From: Palleronia salina
GTDB lineage: Bacteria; Pseudomonadota; Alphaproteobacteria; Rhodobacterales; Rhodobacteraceae
DNA length: 64,000 nt
Reading direction: 5' to 3'
Assembly: GCF_900141995.1 (NCBI RefSeq)
Contig: NZ_FQZA01000005.1
Coordinates: forward strand, 1-64,000
In this document: positions 38,872 through 47,302 of the stretch, piece after piece
Numbering within the stretch: the stretch's first letter is position 1
Layout: the number at the start of each line of letters is the position of its first letter
Notes under the pieces: model-generated
What the model saw: only the letters and a program-made list of their open reading frames with translations
What the model was told of the DNA's origin: nothing
Databases searched by the model: none
Position numbers and translations under genes: made by a program

Positions 38872-40704
38872 TCACTTGGCGACCGGCTCCTGGCTGGCGA
38901 ACCAGGCCGCCGCGGCGTTCAGCTGCTCGGTCGTCATCTTCTGCGCGATGTCCCACATCGGGCTGTAGTCGGTGATCTCTTCGTCTTCCGCAGTCTTGAA
39001 GTGGTCCAGCCGCGCGGCGAGATAGTTCGCGTTCTGGCCGTGCAGGTTCGGGATTTGCGGCAGGTTCTCGGTGTTTTCGCGCGCGTGGCAGGTCAGGCAG
39101 GCCCGCACGTCTTCCGTCGGAAGGCCGCGCCGCACGATCTGTTCACCCAGCGTCAGGTCGGTCGAGACCGGCTCCGCGGGCTGGCGCACCAGCGGCTCCA
39201 TCCCGTCGAGATAAATGGCCAGCGCGTCGATCTGCTCGTCATCCAGGCGGATCGCGGTCTGGTGCATCCGCGAATTGTCACGACGGTTCGACCGGAAATC
39301 GTAGAGCTGCCGCTCGATGTAATCGACGTTCTGAATGGTGAGGTTCGGGGTTTCGCCCGACGGCGCGCCGGCCATGTCCTCCTTGTGGCACTCGCTGCAG
39401 ACCTGCGTGATCTGGGTCTCGGCGGTCTCGACCTGGGCAGGCGTCGCGGGCGGTGTTTCGTCCTGCTGCGGCGCGGGCTCCATCGGCGACAGCCCGGCAA
39501 AGTAGGCGGACACGCCGGCGATGTCGGCATCGGTCAGGTTGTGCGCAACGCCGGTCATGGGCGACCAGATCGACGTGTGACCGCGGCCACCGCTGCGGAA
39601 CTGCCGCAGCTGGCGCGCCATGTAGACCTGCGATTGACCCGCGAGGCGGGGCACCAGGACGCCGTCCGCGTTGGCCGTGCCATCGCGACCGTGACAGTCA
39701 AGGCAGGCCGAGATGCCGTCCTCGGGCCGGCCGACCATGGCCAGCGTTTCGCCCTGTGCGACGACCTCGGCATCGGGCGCTTCGTCCATGACGGTTGCCT
39801 TGGTCTCCAGCGTGTCGCCGTAGTAATTGGCCAGCGCGTCGATCTGGCTATCCGACAATTGCGAGGCTACGACCTGCATGTAGCCCGAATGACGGTCGCC
39901 CGCCGCGTAGGATTGCAGGGCGGCCGACAGGTAATCGGGGCTTTGGATCGTCAGGTTGGGCGCCTCGCCCGTGGTGGGCGCGCCGTCACCTTCGGCACCG
40001 TGGCAGGTCGCGCATTGCGCAACCGGAACGCCGGCCAACGCATAGTCGGCGAACCCGCCGGTGGGCGCGGCATACAGGTGCTCTTCCATGGGATAGCGGG
40101 TGAGGTAGAAATCCATCGGCTCCGCCTCGACCAGCGGACCGAACTCCATCTCGGGCGCGTCTGATGCCTCGGGCGAGACCATGTCGACGTAAGTGGCCGC
40201 GTCCATGTCGCCCAACTGGCGGATGAAGGCGACGGTGGACCAGATCTCGTCGGCGCGGTCGGGCGCGGGCCAGGCCGGCATGGCCGACATCATCACGCCC
40301 TTTTCCAAGATCACGTAAAGCTCGGCATCGGTGAATTGGTCGATGACCGAGGGAAGGTGCTGCGGCGTGGGCTTCATAGCCAGGACCATGGGATTCTGGC
40401 CGATCCCGGGCGCGCCGTGGCAGCGCACGCAGTTCTGCGCGAAATGCTGGGCGCCGAGCGCGATGCGACCCTCGTCTTCCAGGTCCTCGGGAGGCTCGAT
40501 GCCGTATGCCTCGACCGCGACCCAGCGTTTGAAGGTCCCGTGGACGAGATTATAGAACCATTTCGGGTCCGAGGTGTTCGCGGCCAGATTGATGGCGCCT
40601 GTGAAAATCAGGGTCATGGCAAGGATGGCGCCCAGAATGCCAAGTGCCGCTGCCGTCAGGATAAATTTGACGATGAAATTGCGATTGAGAATGCCTGAAA
40701 GCAT
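38872..40704 (-). CDS. Membrane-anchored pentaheme cytochrome c
   Basis: The 610-residue protein has an N-terminal membrane anchor (FILTAAALGILGAILAMTLIF) and five CxxCH heme sites: CVRCH at 92-96, CATCH at 231-235, CLDCH at 334-338, CSECH at 436-440 and CLTCH at 536-540. Each later domain resembles a c4/c553-type module, with repeated segments such as LAGQ..YMARQLRQFR, PNLTIQ and Y(I/L)..QL..FR. Hemes would be placed in the periplasm by the Ccm system. It probably passes electrons between a membrane dehydrogenase or bc1 complex and a terminal reductase. I do not recognise the partner. It sits between yidC and engB with its own terminator. Confidence 0.85.
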   Translation of the reverse strand: MLSGILNRNFIVKFILTAAALGILGAILAMTLIFTGAINLAANTSDPKWFYNLVHGTFKRWVAVEAYGIEPPEDLEDEGRIALGAQHFAQNCVRCHGAPGIGQNPMVLAMKPTPQHLPSVIDQFTDAELYVILEKGVMMSAMPAWPAPDRADEIWSTVAFIRQLGDMDAATYVDMVSPEASDAPEMEFGPLVEAEPMDFYLTRYPMEEHLYAAPTGGFADYALAGVPVAQCATCHGAEGDGAPTTGEAPNLTIQSPDYLSAALQSYAAGDRHSGYMQVVASQLSDSQIDALANYYGDTLETKATVMDEAPDAEVVAQGETLAMVGRPEDGISACLDCHGRDGTANADGVLVPRLAGQSQVYMARQLRQFRSGGRGHTSIWSPMTGVAHNLTDADIAGVSAYFAGLSPMEPAPQQDETPPATPAQVETAETQITQVCSECHKEDMAGAPSGETPNLTIQNVDYIERQLYDFRSNRRDNSRMHQTAIRLDDEQIDALAIYLDGMEPLVRQPAEPVSTDLTLGEQIVRRGLPTEDVRACLTCHARENTENLPQIPNLHGQNANYLAARLDHFKTAEDEEITDYSPMWDIAQKMTTEQLNAAAAWFASQEPVAK

Positions 40705-40780
40705 CGGCTGTCCCTCCTAGAGTCGTGATCCAACTCAAAGAGAGACAGTCCGTTCCGATAACATCGTGCGTCAGGACGCC

Positions 40781-42604
40781 TCAGTCGTCTTTCTTGTTCC
40801 GTGCAAAGCTCGACCGGATATTGCCGAAGACATCCGGCTTGTAGCCTTGGCTGCGCATGATCGCGTATTGCTGCATGAACGTGATCGTGTTGTTCGCGAT
40901 CCAGTACAGCACAAGCCCGCTGGCGAAGCTGCCCAGCATGAACATGAACACCCACGGCATCCAGGCGAAGATCATCGCCTGCGTCGGGTCGGTGGGGGCC
41001 GGGTTCAGCTTCTGCTGCATCCACATCGAGATGCCCAGCAGGATCGGCAGGATGCCGAGGCTGAAGATGAAGAAGATCGATCCGGCCTCGGGCGTGCCCC
41101 AGGGCAGCAGGCCGAAGAGATTCAGTATCGAGCTGGGGTCCGGCGCGCTGAGGTCGCGGATCCAGCCCACCCAGGGCGCGTGGCGCAGCTCGAGCGTGAC
41201 GAAGATCACCTTGTAGAGCGAGAAGAAGATCGGGATCTGGAGGAGGATCGGCAGGCAGCCCGAGGCCGGGTTCACCTTTTCCTTCTTGTAGAGCTCCATC
41301 ATCCCCTGCTGGAGCTTCTGGCGGTCGTCGCCGGCCCGCTCTTTCAGCTTCTCCATCTCGGGCTGGAGTTCCTTCATCTTCGCCATCGAGACGTAGGACT
41401 TGTAGGCCAGCGGCAGGAGGATCGCCTTGATCAGCAGCGTCAGCGCGATGATCGCCCAGCCCATGTTGCCGATCATCAGGTTCAGCCAGTGCAGAACGGC
41501 GAAGATCGGCTTGGTCAGGAAGAAGAACCAGCCCCAGTCGATGCTGTCGATGAAGCCGTCGATGCCGTCGGCCTCGTACTCGCGGATGGTTTCCCACTCC
41601 TTGGCGCCCGCGAACATCTGCATCGAGATCTCGACGCTGTCGCCGGCGGCGATCTCGACCGTCGGCAGGCGCACCTCGGTCTGGTAGATATCCGCGTTGT
41701 CCACGTATTTCGCGACCGAGGTGAAGGGCGTTCCCGGCGTCGGGATCAGTGTGGTCATCCAGTACTTGTCGGTGAACCCGATCCAGCCGTCCTGCGCCAC
41801 GTCGATCACGTCGGCCCGGGCGGCTTCACGTTCGACCAGGTCCAGGTCGGGCAGGTCGTCGTAGTCCAGCTCCTGCAGCTCGCCGTCGGACATGCGCACG
41901 ACGCCCTCGTGCAGGATGAAGAAGTTCGACAGGTCCTGCGGCTCGCCATGCCGGGCGACGGTGCCATAGGGCGCGAGGCGCTGTGCGGTATCGCCATTGT
42001 TGGTGACGCGCTGCCGGATGGTGAACATGTAGTCGTCGTCGATCGTGATCTCGCGCTCGAAGACCAGCCCCGCGGGGCTTTCCCATTCCAGGGTCAGCGG
42101 CGTCTCGGGCGTCAGGCGCTCGGCCTCGCTGGTGACCTGCCACTCGGTATTCGCGCCCGGCACGTCGTCGTAGTCCAGCGCCGCGCCCGGCGCCCAGCCG
42201 AACAGGGCGTAATAGGCATCGGGGCCGCCTACGGGCGACAGCAATTCGACGATCGGGGCGTCGGGGTCGATGGTCTCGCGGTAGCGCTTCATGGCCAGCG
42301 CGTCGATCCGTCCGCCCTGGAGCGATATCGACCCCGACAGCGCGGGCGTGTCGATATCGATGCGCGGCGCGTCCTCGGCGGGCGCTTCGGCGGCGGCGGG
42401 GGCCTGGGTGCCGTCGGCCGTTACCGAGGGCGGGGCCGACGCGGTGTCGGGCAGCGCCGTGTCGGTGCCATCCTCGGTCGCGGTGACGGCGGGCGCGTTG
42501 GGGTCGACCGGCGTCTCCTCGGGCGGGAACAGCACGAACCAAATGAGGATCACGAGGAAGCTCAGAACCGTCGCAAGAATCAGGTTCTTGTTCTGATCGT
42601 CCAT
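40781..42604 (-). CDS. yidC: Membrane protein insertase YidC
   Basis: The 607-residue protein inserts and folds inner-membrane proteins alone or with Sec. It has an N-terminal anchor (NLILATVLSFLVILIWFVLF), a long periplasmic domain, and the conserved C-terminal core: the LPLAYKSYVSMAKMKELQPEM cytoplasmic region, GCLPILLQIPIFFSLYKVI and LPWVFMFML-like helices. The end is basic (FARNKKDD). The region between residues 25 and 75 is Ala/Thr/Pro/Asp rich and probably disordered. Confidence 0.96.
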   Translation of the reverse strand: MDDQNKNLILATVLSFLVILIWFVLFPPEETPVDPNAPAVTATEDGTDTALPDTASAPPSVTADGTQAPAAAEAPAEDAPRIDIDTPALSGSISLQGGRIDALAMKRYRETIDPDAPIVELLSPVGGPDAYYALFGWAPGAALDYDDVPGANTEWQVTSEAERLTPETPLTLEWESPAGLVFEREITIDDDYMFTIRQRVTNNGDTAQRLAPYGTVARHGEPQDLSNFFILHEGVVRMSDGELQELDYDDLPDLDLVEREAARADVIDVAQDGWIGFTDKYWMTTLIPTPGTPFTSVAKYVDNADIYQTEVRLPTVEIAAGDSVEISMQMFAGAKEWETIREYEADGIDGFIDSIDWGWFFFLTKPIFAVLHWLNLMIGNMGWAIIALTLLIKAILLPLAYKSYVSMAKMKELQPEMEKLKERAGDDRQKLQQGMMELYKKEKVNPASGCLPILLQIPIFFSLYKVIFVTLELRHAPWVGWIRDLSAPDPSSILNLFGLLPWGTPEAGSIFFIFSLGILPILLGISMWMQQKLNPAPTDPTQAMIFAWMPWVFMFMLGSFASGLVLYWIANNTITFMQQYAIMRSQGYKPDVFGNIRSSFARNKKDD

Positions 42605-42692
42605 GAGGGACCTACGCCTGTCGCTGGAAAAAGGGTCAGCGGGCTTTCAACAGGGCAGGGCCAGAAAGGTCAAGCCGTTTTGCGCCATGCGC

Positions 42693-44218
42693 TCAGTGGC
42701 CGCGGGCCGCGCCGGGGGCGCTGCCGAAGCCTGTGGACAGCTGCCGGAGCGAGGCGGGCAGGGGCGTGTGCAGCACCTGGTGACCGTGTCGCAGCAACCA
42801 GCCGGGCAGGGCGTCCGCGTTCATGGGCCGGGCGATCCCGTAGCCCTGGACGTGGCCGCAGCCCAGCTCGGCCACGCGGCTGTGTTCGCCGGCGGTCTCG
42901 ATCCCTTCGGCCATCACCTCGAGCTTCAGCTGGTCGGCCAGGGTCACGATCGCGGCAACCATGGCTTGCCGTTCCGGGTCACGGTCCAGCCCGCGAATGA
43001 AGGTGCGGTCGATCTTGATCCGCTTGGCCGAGAAGCGGCGGATGGCGTTGATCGAGGCCTGCCCGGTACCGAAATCGTCCAGGTCGATCCGGCAGCCCAT
43101 GCGCGCGAGCTGGGTCAGGACACGTGGCACCGTGTCGTCCTGGTCGATCGAGACCACGGTCTCGAGCACCTCGATCCCCAGCCGATTCTCCTCCAGCCCC
43201 GCCGCGTCCAATGCCCAGGCGAGCCGCGTCGGCAGTTCGGGGTCGGACAGATCGGCCTGGGGAAAGTTGATCGACACGGTGGGCAGGTCCAGCCCGGCGG
43301 CGTCCCAGTCGGACAGGTGCGACAGGACGGCCCCGACCATGTGGTCGGTCAGGCGCGTCATCTGGCCAGCGGCATCGATCGTCGGCATGAATTCGTGGGG
43401 CGCCAGTGTGCCGAGGTCGGGGTGGCGCCATCGCGCCAGTGCCTCGGCCCCGCTGACCAGGCCGGTATCCGTCGAGACCTGGGGCTGGAAGAAAGGCTGG
43501 ATCTGCCCGCTTTCGAAGGCGTGGTCCAGATCGGCGGCAAGGCGCAGTTCGGGCGGCGCCATGTCGTCCCGCGCGCCGCGGGCGATGCGGATTGTGCCGC
43601 CCGGCGCGGCATGGGCGGCGGCAAGGGCCCGCTCGGCCCCGACCAGCGCATCGTGATGTCCCGCTTTTTCGGGGCATTCGGGGGCGTGCACACCGATGCG
43701 CATGTCCGGGCAGGCCGGCGCATGGGCCAGCACCTGCCGCGCGCGGTGGACCAGAGCCGCGGTGTGCGTCTGCGCGCCGCGGGAAGCGCGACGGCGTGGC
43801 GTCGGCAGGGGAGGGTCGACACGATCGCACCCGCTCCGAAAAGACGCTGCAGGGTGCCTTCATCCAAGGCGCCCGGTGCGTGCCTGCCCCGCCGGGGTGG
43901 ACCGTGGTCGATGAGGAAGAGGGCCGCCGGACCATCGCATTCAACAGTGCCCGGGGCCTTGCGATGGGTAGCAATCGGCCAGTCTGGCACCACGACAGGA
44001 GGGTGGTGTGAAGCCGCTTGCCGAAGGGACCATGCCCAGGTGCCGGCAACCGTGCCCATGAGCGCTGCAGCCGCACAGCAGGCCACGATCGCCCCGATGG
44101 TAAGGCTGGAGGTCGCCCATGCCGCGAGCCCGGGGACCACGCCGATACAGAGCCCGACGGCAAGACATCGCGGAAGCGGTCTGGCAAGCGACAGGAACGA
44201 CACCGTGCGACGCATCAT
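42693..44218 (-). pseudogene. Membrane GGDEF-like/EAL protein split by a frameshift
   Basis: The 5' part (from ATG 44218) encodes two membrane helices (LAVGLCIGVVPGLAAWATS, IGAIVACCAAAALMGTVAG) and the start of a degenerate GGDEF-like domain (ALFLIDHG, LDEGTLQRLFGAGAIVS). Near 43770-43790 the homology moves to another frame (TAALVHRARQVLAHAP), which continues into a complete EAL domain: GAEALARWRHP, RIDLDDFGTGQAS, VMAEGIETAGE and QGYGIARPM. The frames differ by one base, so a single indel explains it. Intact, this would be a c-di-GMP phosphodiesterase of about 500 residues. It could be a true pseudogene or a sequencing error. The EAL part could still be made from a GTG at 43733. Confidence 0.65.
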
Positions 44219-44303
44219 GATTGTCCTCAGAGGCTCGAACTTGCCTCACGGTAATCACCGGTCGTGGCCGAAGGGTTAACCGATTGGAAAAATCGTTCTC
44301 GGT

Positions 44304-44990
44304 TTAGTCCAAATTTGATTCGATTTCGAGATTTGCGAAATCGAACAGGTTGGGATCCAGCAGATGCGACGGGCGCGCGTTCATCAGCGCGCGAAACATC
44401 ACCTGCCGTCGGCCGGGGCTGTTCTTCTCCCATCCATCGAGGATCTGCTTCACCTGCTGGCGCTGAAGCCCGTCCTGGCTGCCGCACAGGTCGCAGGGGA
44501 TGATGGGATAATTGAGGGCGCGCGCGAACCGGTCGCAATCGGCCTCGGCCACGTGGGCCAGCGGACGCAGGACGAACAAGTCGCCCTCTTCGTTCACCAG
44601 CTTCGGGGGCATGGTCGCCAGCCGTCCGCCGTGGAAGAGGTTCATGAAGAATGTCTCGAGGATGTCGTCGCGGTGGTGGCCCAGCACCACGGCGCTGCAT
44701 CCTTCCTCGCGCGCGATGCGATAGAGGTTGCCGCGCCGCAGCCGCGAGCACAGCGCGCAGAAGGTCCGGCCCTCGGGCACCTTGTCCATGACGATGGAAT
44801 AGGTGTCCTGGTACTCGATCCGGTGCGGCACGCCCATCCGCTCGAGGAACTCGGGCAGGACCGTCGCCGGGAAGCCGGGCTGTCCCTGGTCGAGGTTGCA
44901 GGCCAGGATCTCGACCGGCAGCAGCCCGCGCCACTGCAACTCGGTCAGCACGGCCAGCAGGGTGTAGCGCGTCTTATGCTGAGTCTGCAT
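44304..44990 (-). pseudogene. ttcA: Truncated ttcA: 3' part of the tRNA 2-thiocytidine synthetase gene
   Basis: Residues 9 to the end match TtcA ([68 protein letters not shown]). The first 59 residues of normal TtcA, including the ATP-binding PP-loop SGGKDS, are missing. They are replaced by eight unrelated codons (MQTQHKTR) leading into AT-rich DNA. The protein would lack ATP binding and be inactive. A full TtcA is encoded at 57435-58361. The break marks the left end of the inserted DNA; the ttcA neighbour EAL gene is still next to this copy, so this is probably the resident gene. Confidence 0.85.
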
Positions 44991-45055
44991 CTTTGTGACT
45001 GAACGAAAGGGAGCAAAATCAGACCATTACAATTGATTTTCGTGCATGTATTTTT

Positions 45056-45070
45056 GATGCATGCTGCATC
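45056..45070. repeat. Inverted repeat in AT-rich junction DNA
   Basis: GATGCA-TGC-TGCATC is a perfect inverted repeat, flanked by related words (CGTGCATG at 45041, TGCATCGTGC at 45065). It lies 90 bases outside the broken ttcA, in a 254-base stretch (45003-45256) without genes. It may be a recombinase-binding site or an operator; no function is shown. Confidence 0.4.
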
Positions 45071-45256
45071 GTGCGCGAAAATGGTCAACTTCACCAGGAA
45101 CTCGTGCACATATTCACTATTCTTCCAAGCTGCGGCCCTGTGGATTTGCTGCCGTCTGTAACCTGCTTGCCAGCGCGATGGCAGGCTGTGCGTGGCTCGC
45201 TTGCTTTCGCTGGTTCTGCTCATAGGCTTGCTTGTGGCGGTGGGTAAGGCGGCCAG

Positions 45257-45526
45257 TTATCCCTCCCCCTGAATCTTGTGATCTTGCGGTGTCGCCGCAT
45301 CGACTACGCTTAGGAGGTCGACCGCCGAAACGCCTAACAAGCGAGAGATGACGACAAGCTCCACCACGTCAACTCGACGTAACCCCTTCTCAAGTTTCGC
45401 AATGAAGGACTGCCTGAGACCGGTGTTGCGTGCCAACTCGCGCTGAGACCAACCCCTCGTCGTCCGGTACTCAACGAGCGCATTGCCGAGAGCAAGTAGG
45501 CCCGAACTTCGTATGGATTTAGTCAT
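45257..45526 (-). CDS. XRE-family HTH regulator
   Basis: The 89-residue protein has one HTH domain at about residues 15-70: LVEYRTTRGWSQRELARNTGLRQSFIAKLEKG then ISRLLGVSAVDLL. Its size and position match the controller (C) proteins of restriction-modification systems. It is divergent from the unknown gene at 45609. The shared 82-base region has a TTGACA box and a 17-base palindrome, so it probably represses itself and/or that gene. Confidence 0.85.
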   Translation of the reverse strand: MTKSIRSSGLLALGNALVEYRTTRGWSQRELARNTGLRQSFIAKLEKGLRRVDVVELVVISRLLGVSAVDLLSVVDAATPQDHKIQGEG

Positions 45527-45545
45527 GTTGCCCGCCTGAGGTTGC

Positions 45546-45598
45546 TTGACAACGGCGTAGCGGCAAGATGAATTGAACCTAAATTGGGTTCAGGAGAG
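45546..45598 (+). promoter_or_regulatory. Promoter and palindromic operator between the XRE gene and the 45609 gene
   Basis: TTGACA (45546-45551) is followed 17 bases later by TGAATT, a plausible sigma-70 -35/-10 pair. GAACCTAAATTGGGTTC (45575-45591) is a near-perfect 17-base palindrome with one mismatch, placed over the likely start of transcription. AGGAGAG (45592-45598) is the ribosome-binding site of the next gene. The layout fits repression by the adjacent XRE protein. Confidence 0.55.
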
Positions 45599-45608
45599 TG
45601 GTGCGAAC

Positions 45609-46235
45609 ATGAACAGTGGCGATACGATTGAGATGCTGATCCGGACTGATCGGTCCGTTCACGAAGCGAAGCGAGCAGTGTTGCGAGAGTTTATCACGGA
45701 TGCCGTAGGGCGGCGGTTGATCAGGCGCTTGCTTGATAGCCCAGCCGTCCGACCTCTCATGGAACTCAAGTTGAATGGGTGCACTTCCTATCGGGCTGCG
45801 AGGTATCTTGCCGCAGAGGAACTGGTGAGAATTGAGGAGTTTAAGGCTCGTCCTGCTCCATTTAGGAGGCGTGAGTGCGAGGCAATTGAAATCTCTTCGC
45901 TTGGAGAGGTTCTCTTGGCGGAAGAGCAAGAGGGACTTGACGAAAATCGGTGGATGTCGATCTTGCGAAGCTCGATTGTTGCCTATTCCTGCATTGACGA
46001 CGGAACTGGAGTTTGTGGAACCCGTGCATTCATCGAGACATCTCTCGAACTTCCTGATCCAGACATATTGAAGCGCTTGGTTAGGGTGTGGGGCGGAGAT
46101 CGACAGTTTCCGGAAGCGGCCACTATCAGCCACAAAATCGACGATGAGCAAAGAGCCGGCGCCGCCCATTGGTGGTCCGATGTGCCCAAGTTGAAAAGAA
46201 GCGGGCGAATAGTAGAGCTATGCTATCCGGATTAA
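45609..46235 (+). CDS. Uncharacterised protein of the island (XRE-linked)
   Basis: I do not recognise this 208-residue protein. It begins MNSGDTIEMLIRTDRSVHEAKRA and is mixed charged, with no signal peptide or membrane segment. It contains an Arg-rich helix (GRRLIRRLLDSPAVRPLM) and a Trp-rich end (GAAHWWSDVPKLKR). ATG 45609 is chosen because AGGAGAG lies 11 bases upstream; a start at 45573 would bury that site. Its codon use is less GC-rich than that of the core genes. The divergent XRE gene and shared operator suggest a regulated pair. Confidence 0.6.
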   Translation: MNSGDTIEMLIRTDRSVHEAKRAVLREFITDAVGRRLIRRLLDSPAVRPLMELKLNGCTSYRAARYLAAEELVRIEEFKARPAPFRRRECEAIEISSLGEVLLAEEQEGLDENRWMSILRSSIVAYSCIDDGTGVCGTRAFIETSLELPDPDILKRLVRVWGGDRQFPEAATISHKIDDEQRAGAAHWWSDVPKLKRSGRIVELCYPD

Positions 46236-46383
46236 ACAGCGTGCCCATCACGATGCAGCCGACCATTGCAAGCATCAGCGACAGGTAGATGGAGCCTCCG
46301 GAGAGCGACAGGAGAGAGCCCGCGAACTTCAGCGCAAGTTTAGAGTCCGCATCCGCCGCGAGAAAGTTGGGTAGCATGTTCCC

Positions 46384-46656
46384 ATGACAGAAGCTGACGA
46401 CGCATACCACCTACCTAAGGACGTAGCGACACGGATATCTGGGCTCGGCATCACCGGCGTGGCCCACCGGGAGACAGTCAAGATTTTGTATGCGGTGCGG
46501 ACGTGGACCGGAGACACAGACGCGGCGTTCGAGTGGTTCTCTGAACGGCCTCTGCCGTCGTTTGGCGGCCGGACCGCGGCCGACCTCGCGCGGGAGGGAC
46601 GCACGAATGCAGTGAAAGCCTATGTCGAACGTGTCGGAGCGGGAGGGTTCGCATGA
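46384..46656 (+). CDS. MbcA/ParS/Xre-type antitoxin C-terminal domain protein (DUF2384-like), orphan
   Basis: The 90-residue product carries the pattern AFEWFSERPLPSFGGRTAADLAREGR, typical of the toxin-binding C-terminal domain of Xre/MbcA/ParS antitoxins. The usual partner is a RES-domain toxin, but none follows: a 13-codon frame starting at the overlapping ATGA (46653) stops at 46694. It may be an orphan antitoxin or what is left of a toxin-antitoxin operon. Confidence 0.65.
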   Translation: MTEADDAYHLPKDVATRISGLGITGVAHRETVKILYAVRTWTGDTDAAFEWFSERPLPSFGGRTAADLAREGRTNAVKAYVERVGAGGFA

Positions 46657-46719
46657 CCGATATCGCTGATGACGTGATGGCGGCGAGGAACTGAGCGTGG
46701 CTTGTGATGAGGGAGACGA

Positions 46720-47010
46720 TCACGATAGCCGGCGGAACGTCGATGCTGAAGGCGTGCTCGGAAACCGGAAAAAGCTGATCCCGTCGAAAGTTTGAGATTT
46801 CGATCTTCGTGACTTCAGAAAAACCACGCAATCTGTAACGCCCGGCTTTTCGTGGAGATCATAGGCGATGTGCCTTGATTGGTCGCGCCACTCTTCGGCA
46901 TTGTCAGGATAATCTCTTGCCAAATGGAAGGCTACCACAAGAACGCGACTTTCGATCTGCGCTCGCGAAGATAAGGTATTGCCTTTTTCTGTTCGCCACC
47001 GCTCCGCCAA
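46720..47010 (-). CDS. Hypothetical protein, possible gene remnant (TTG start or 5' truncated)
   Basis: About 96 residues without a recognised family. The frame continues 20 codons further upstream without an ATG (readable PKPRFIGGDRTSTSALAERW), so either a TTG is used or the start has been lost. The composition (AQIESRVLVVAFHLARDYPD, WRDQSRHIAYDL) looks protein-like rather than random. It overlaps the second GAACC-type repeat at 47041. Confidence 0.35.
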   Translation of the reverse strand: MAERWRTEKGNTLSSRAQIESRVLVVAFHLARDYPDNAEEWRDQSRHIAYDLHEKPGVTDCVVFLKSRRSKSQTFDGISFFRFPSTPSASTFRRLS

Positions 47011-47040
47011 CGCCGAAGTCGACGTGCGATCCCCTCCAAT

Positions 47041-47155
47041 GAACCTGGGTTTTGGTTGAGGAGAGTGATTAAGATGTCAAAGCGATGGCGGTCAGAGCAT
47101 GTCCTCGAGACGCGCGAGGGCGCCTCTCAGGAGGCGCCGCGCAGACCGTTTTTTT
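47041..47155 (+). other. Second operator-like repeat, short reading frame and terminator hairpin
   Basis: GAACCTGGGTTTTGGTT (47041-47057) followed by GAGGAGAGTG resembles GAACCTAAATTGGGTTC followed by AGGAGAGTG at 45575. An ATG 16 bases after the end of the repeat (47073) opens a 38-codon frame. A perfect 8-base stem GGCGCCTC/GAGGCGCC (47119-47138) with a T7 run at 47149-47155 lies inside it. It may be a decayed copy of the regulated promoter or a short terminated RNA. From 47190 to 47302 I see only a weak hairpin. Confidence 0.35.
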
Positions 47156-47302
47156 CGTGTGTGGAAAGCTGCTTACAGGATGACCCGTGAGGGCTTTGAG
47201 TAGCCCTATGCAGGTCTCAGGGGAGTTGAGGTGACCGAATCAGCTCATCCAACGCTTATCGGATGACAGCGTTTCGTTGCGTTTGGGGCTGGTCAGGCAC
47301 CC

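Noticed and set aside
46126-46410. Hydrophobic minus-strand frame overlapping the ends of the 45609 and 46384 genes
   Set aside because: It overlaps two better-supported genes on the other strand and has no clear start signal; its hydrophobicity may be accidental. It is the weakest rejection in the list.
47073-47189. 38-codon frame after the second operator-like repeat
   Set aside because: A terminator hairpin and T-run lie inside it, so a translated product is unlikely; reported only as part of a composite region.
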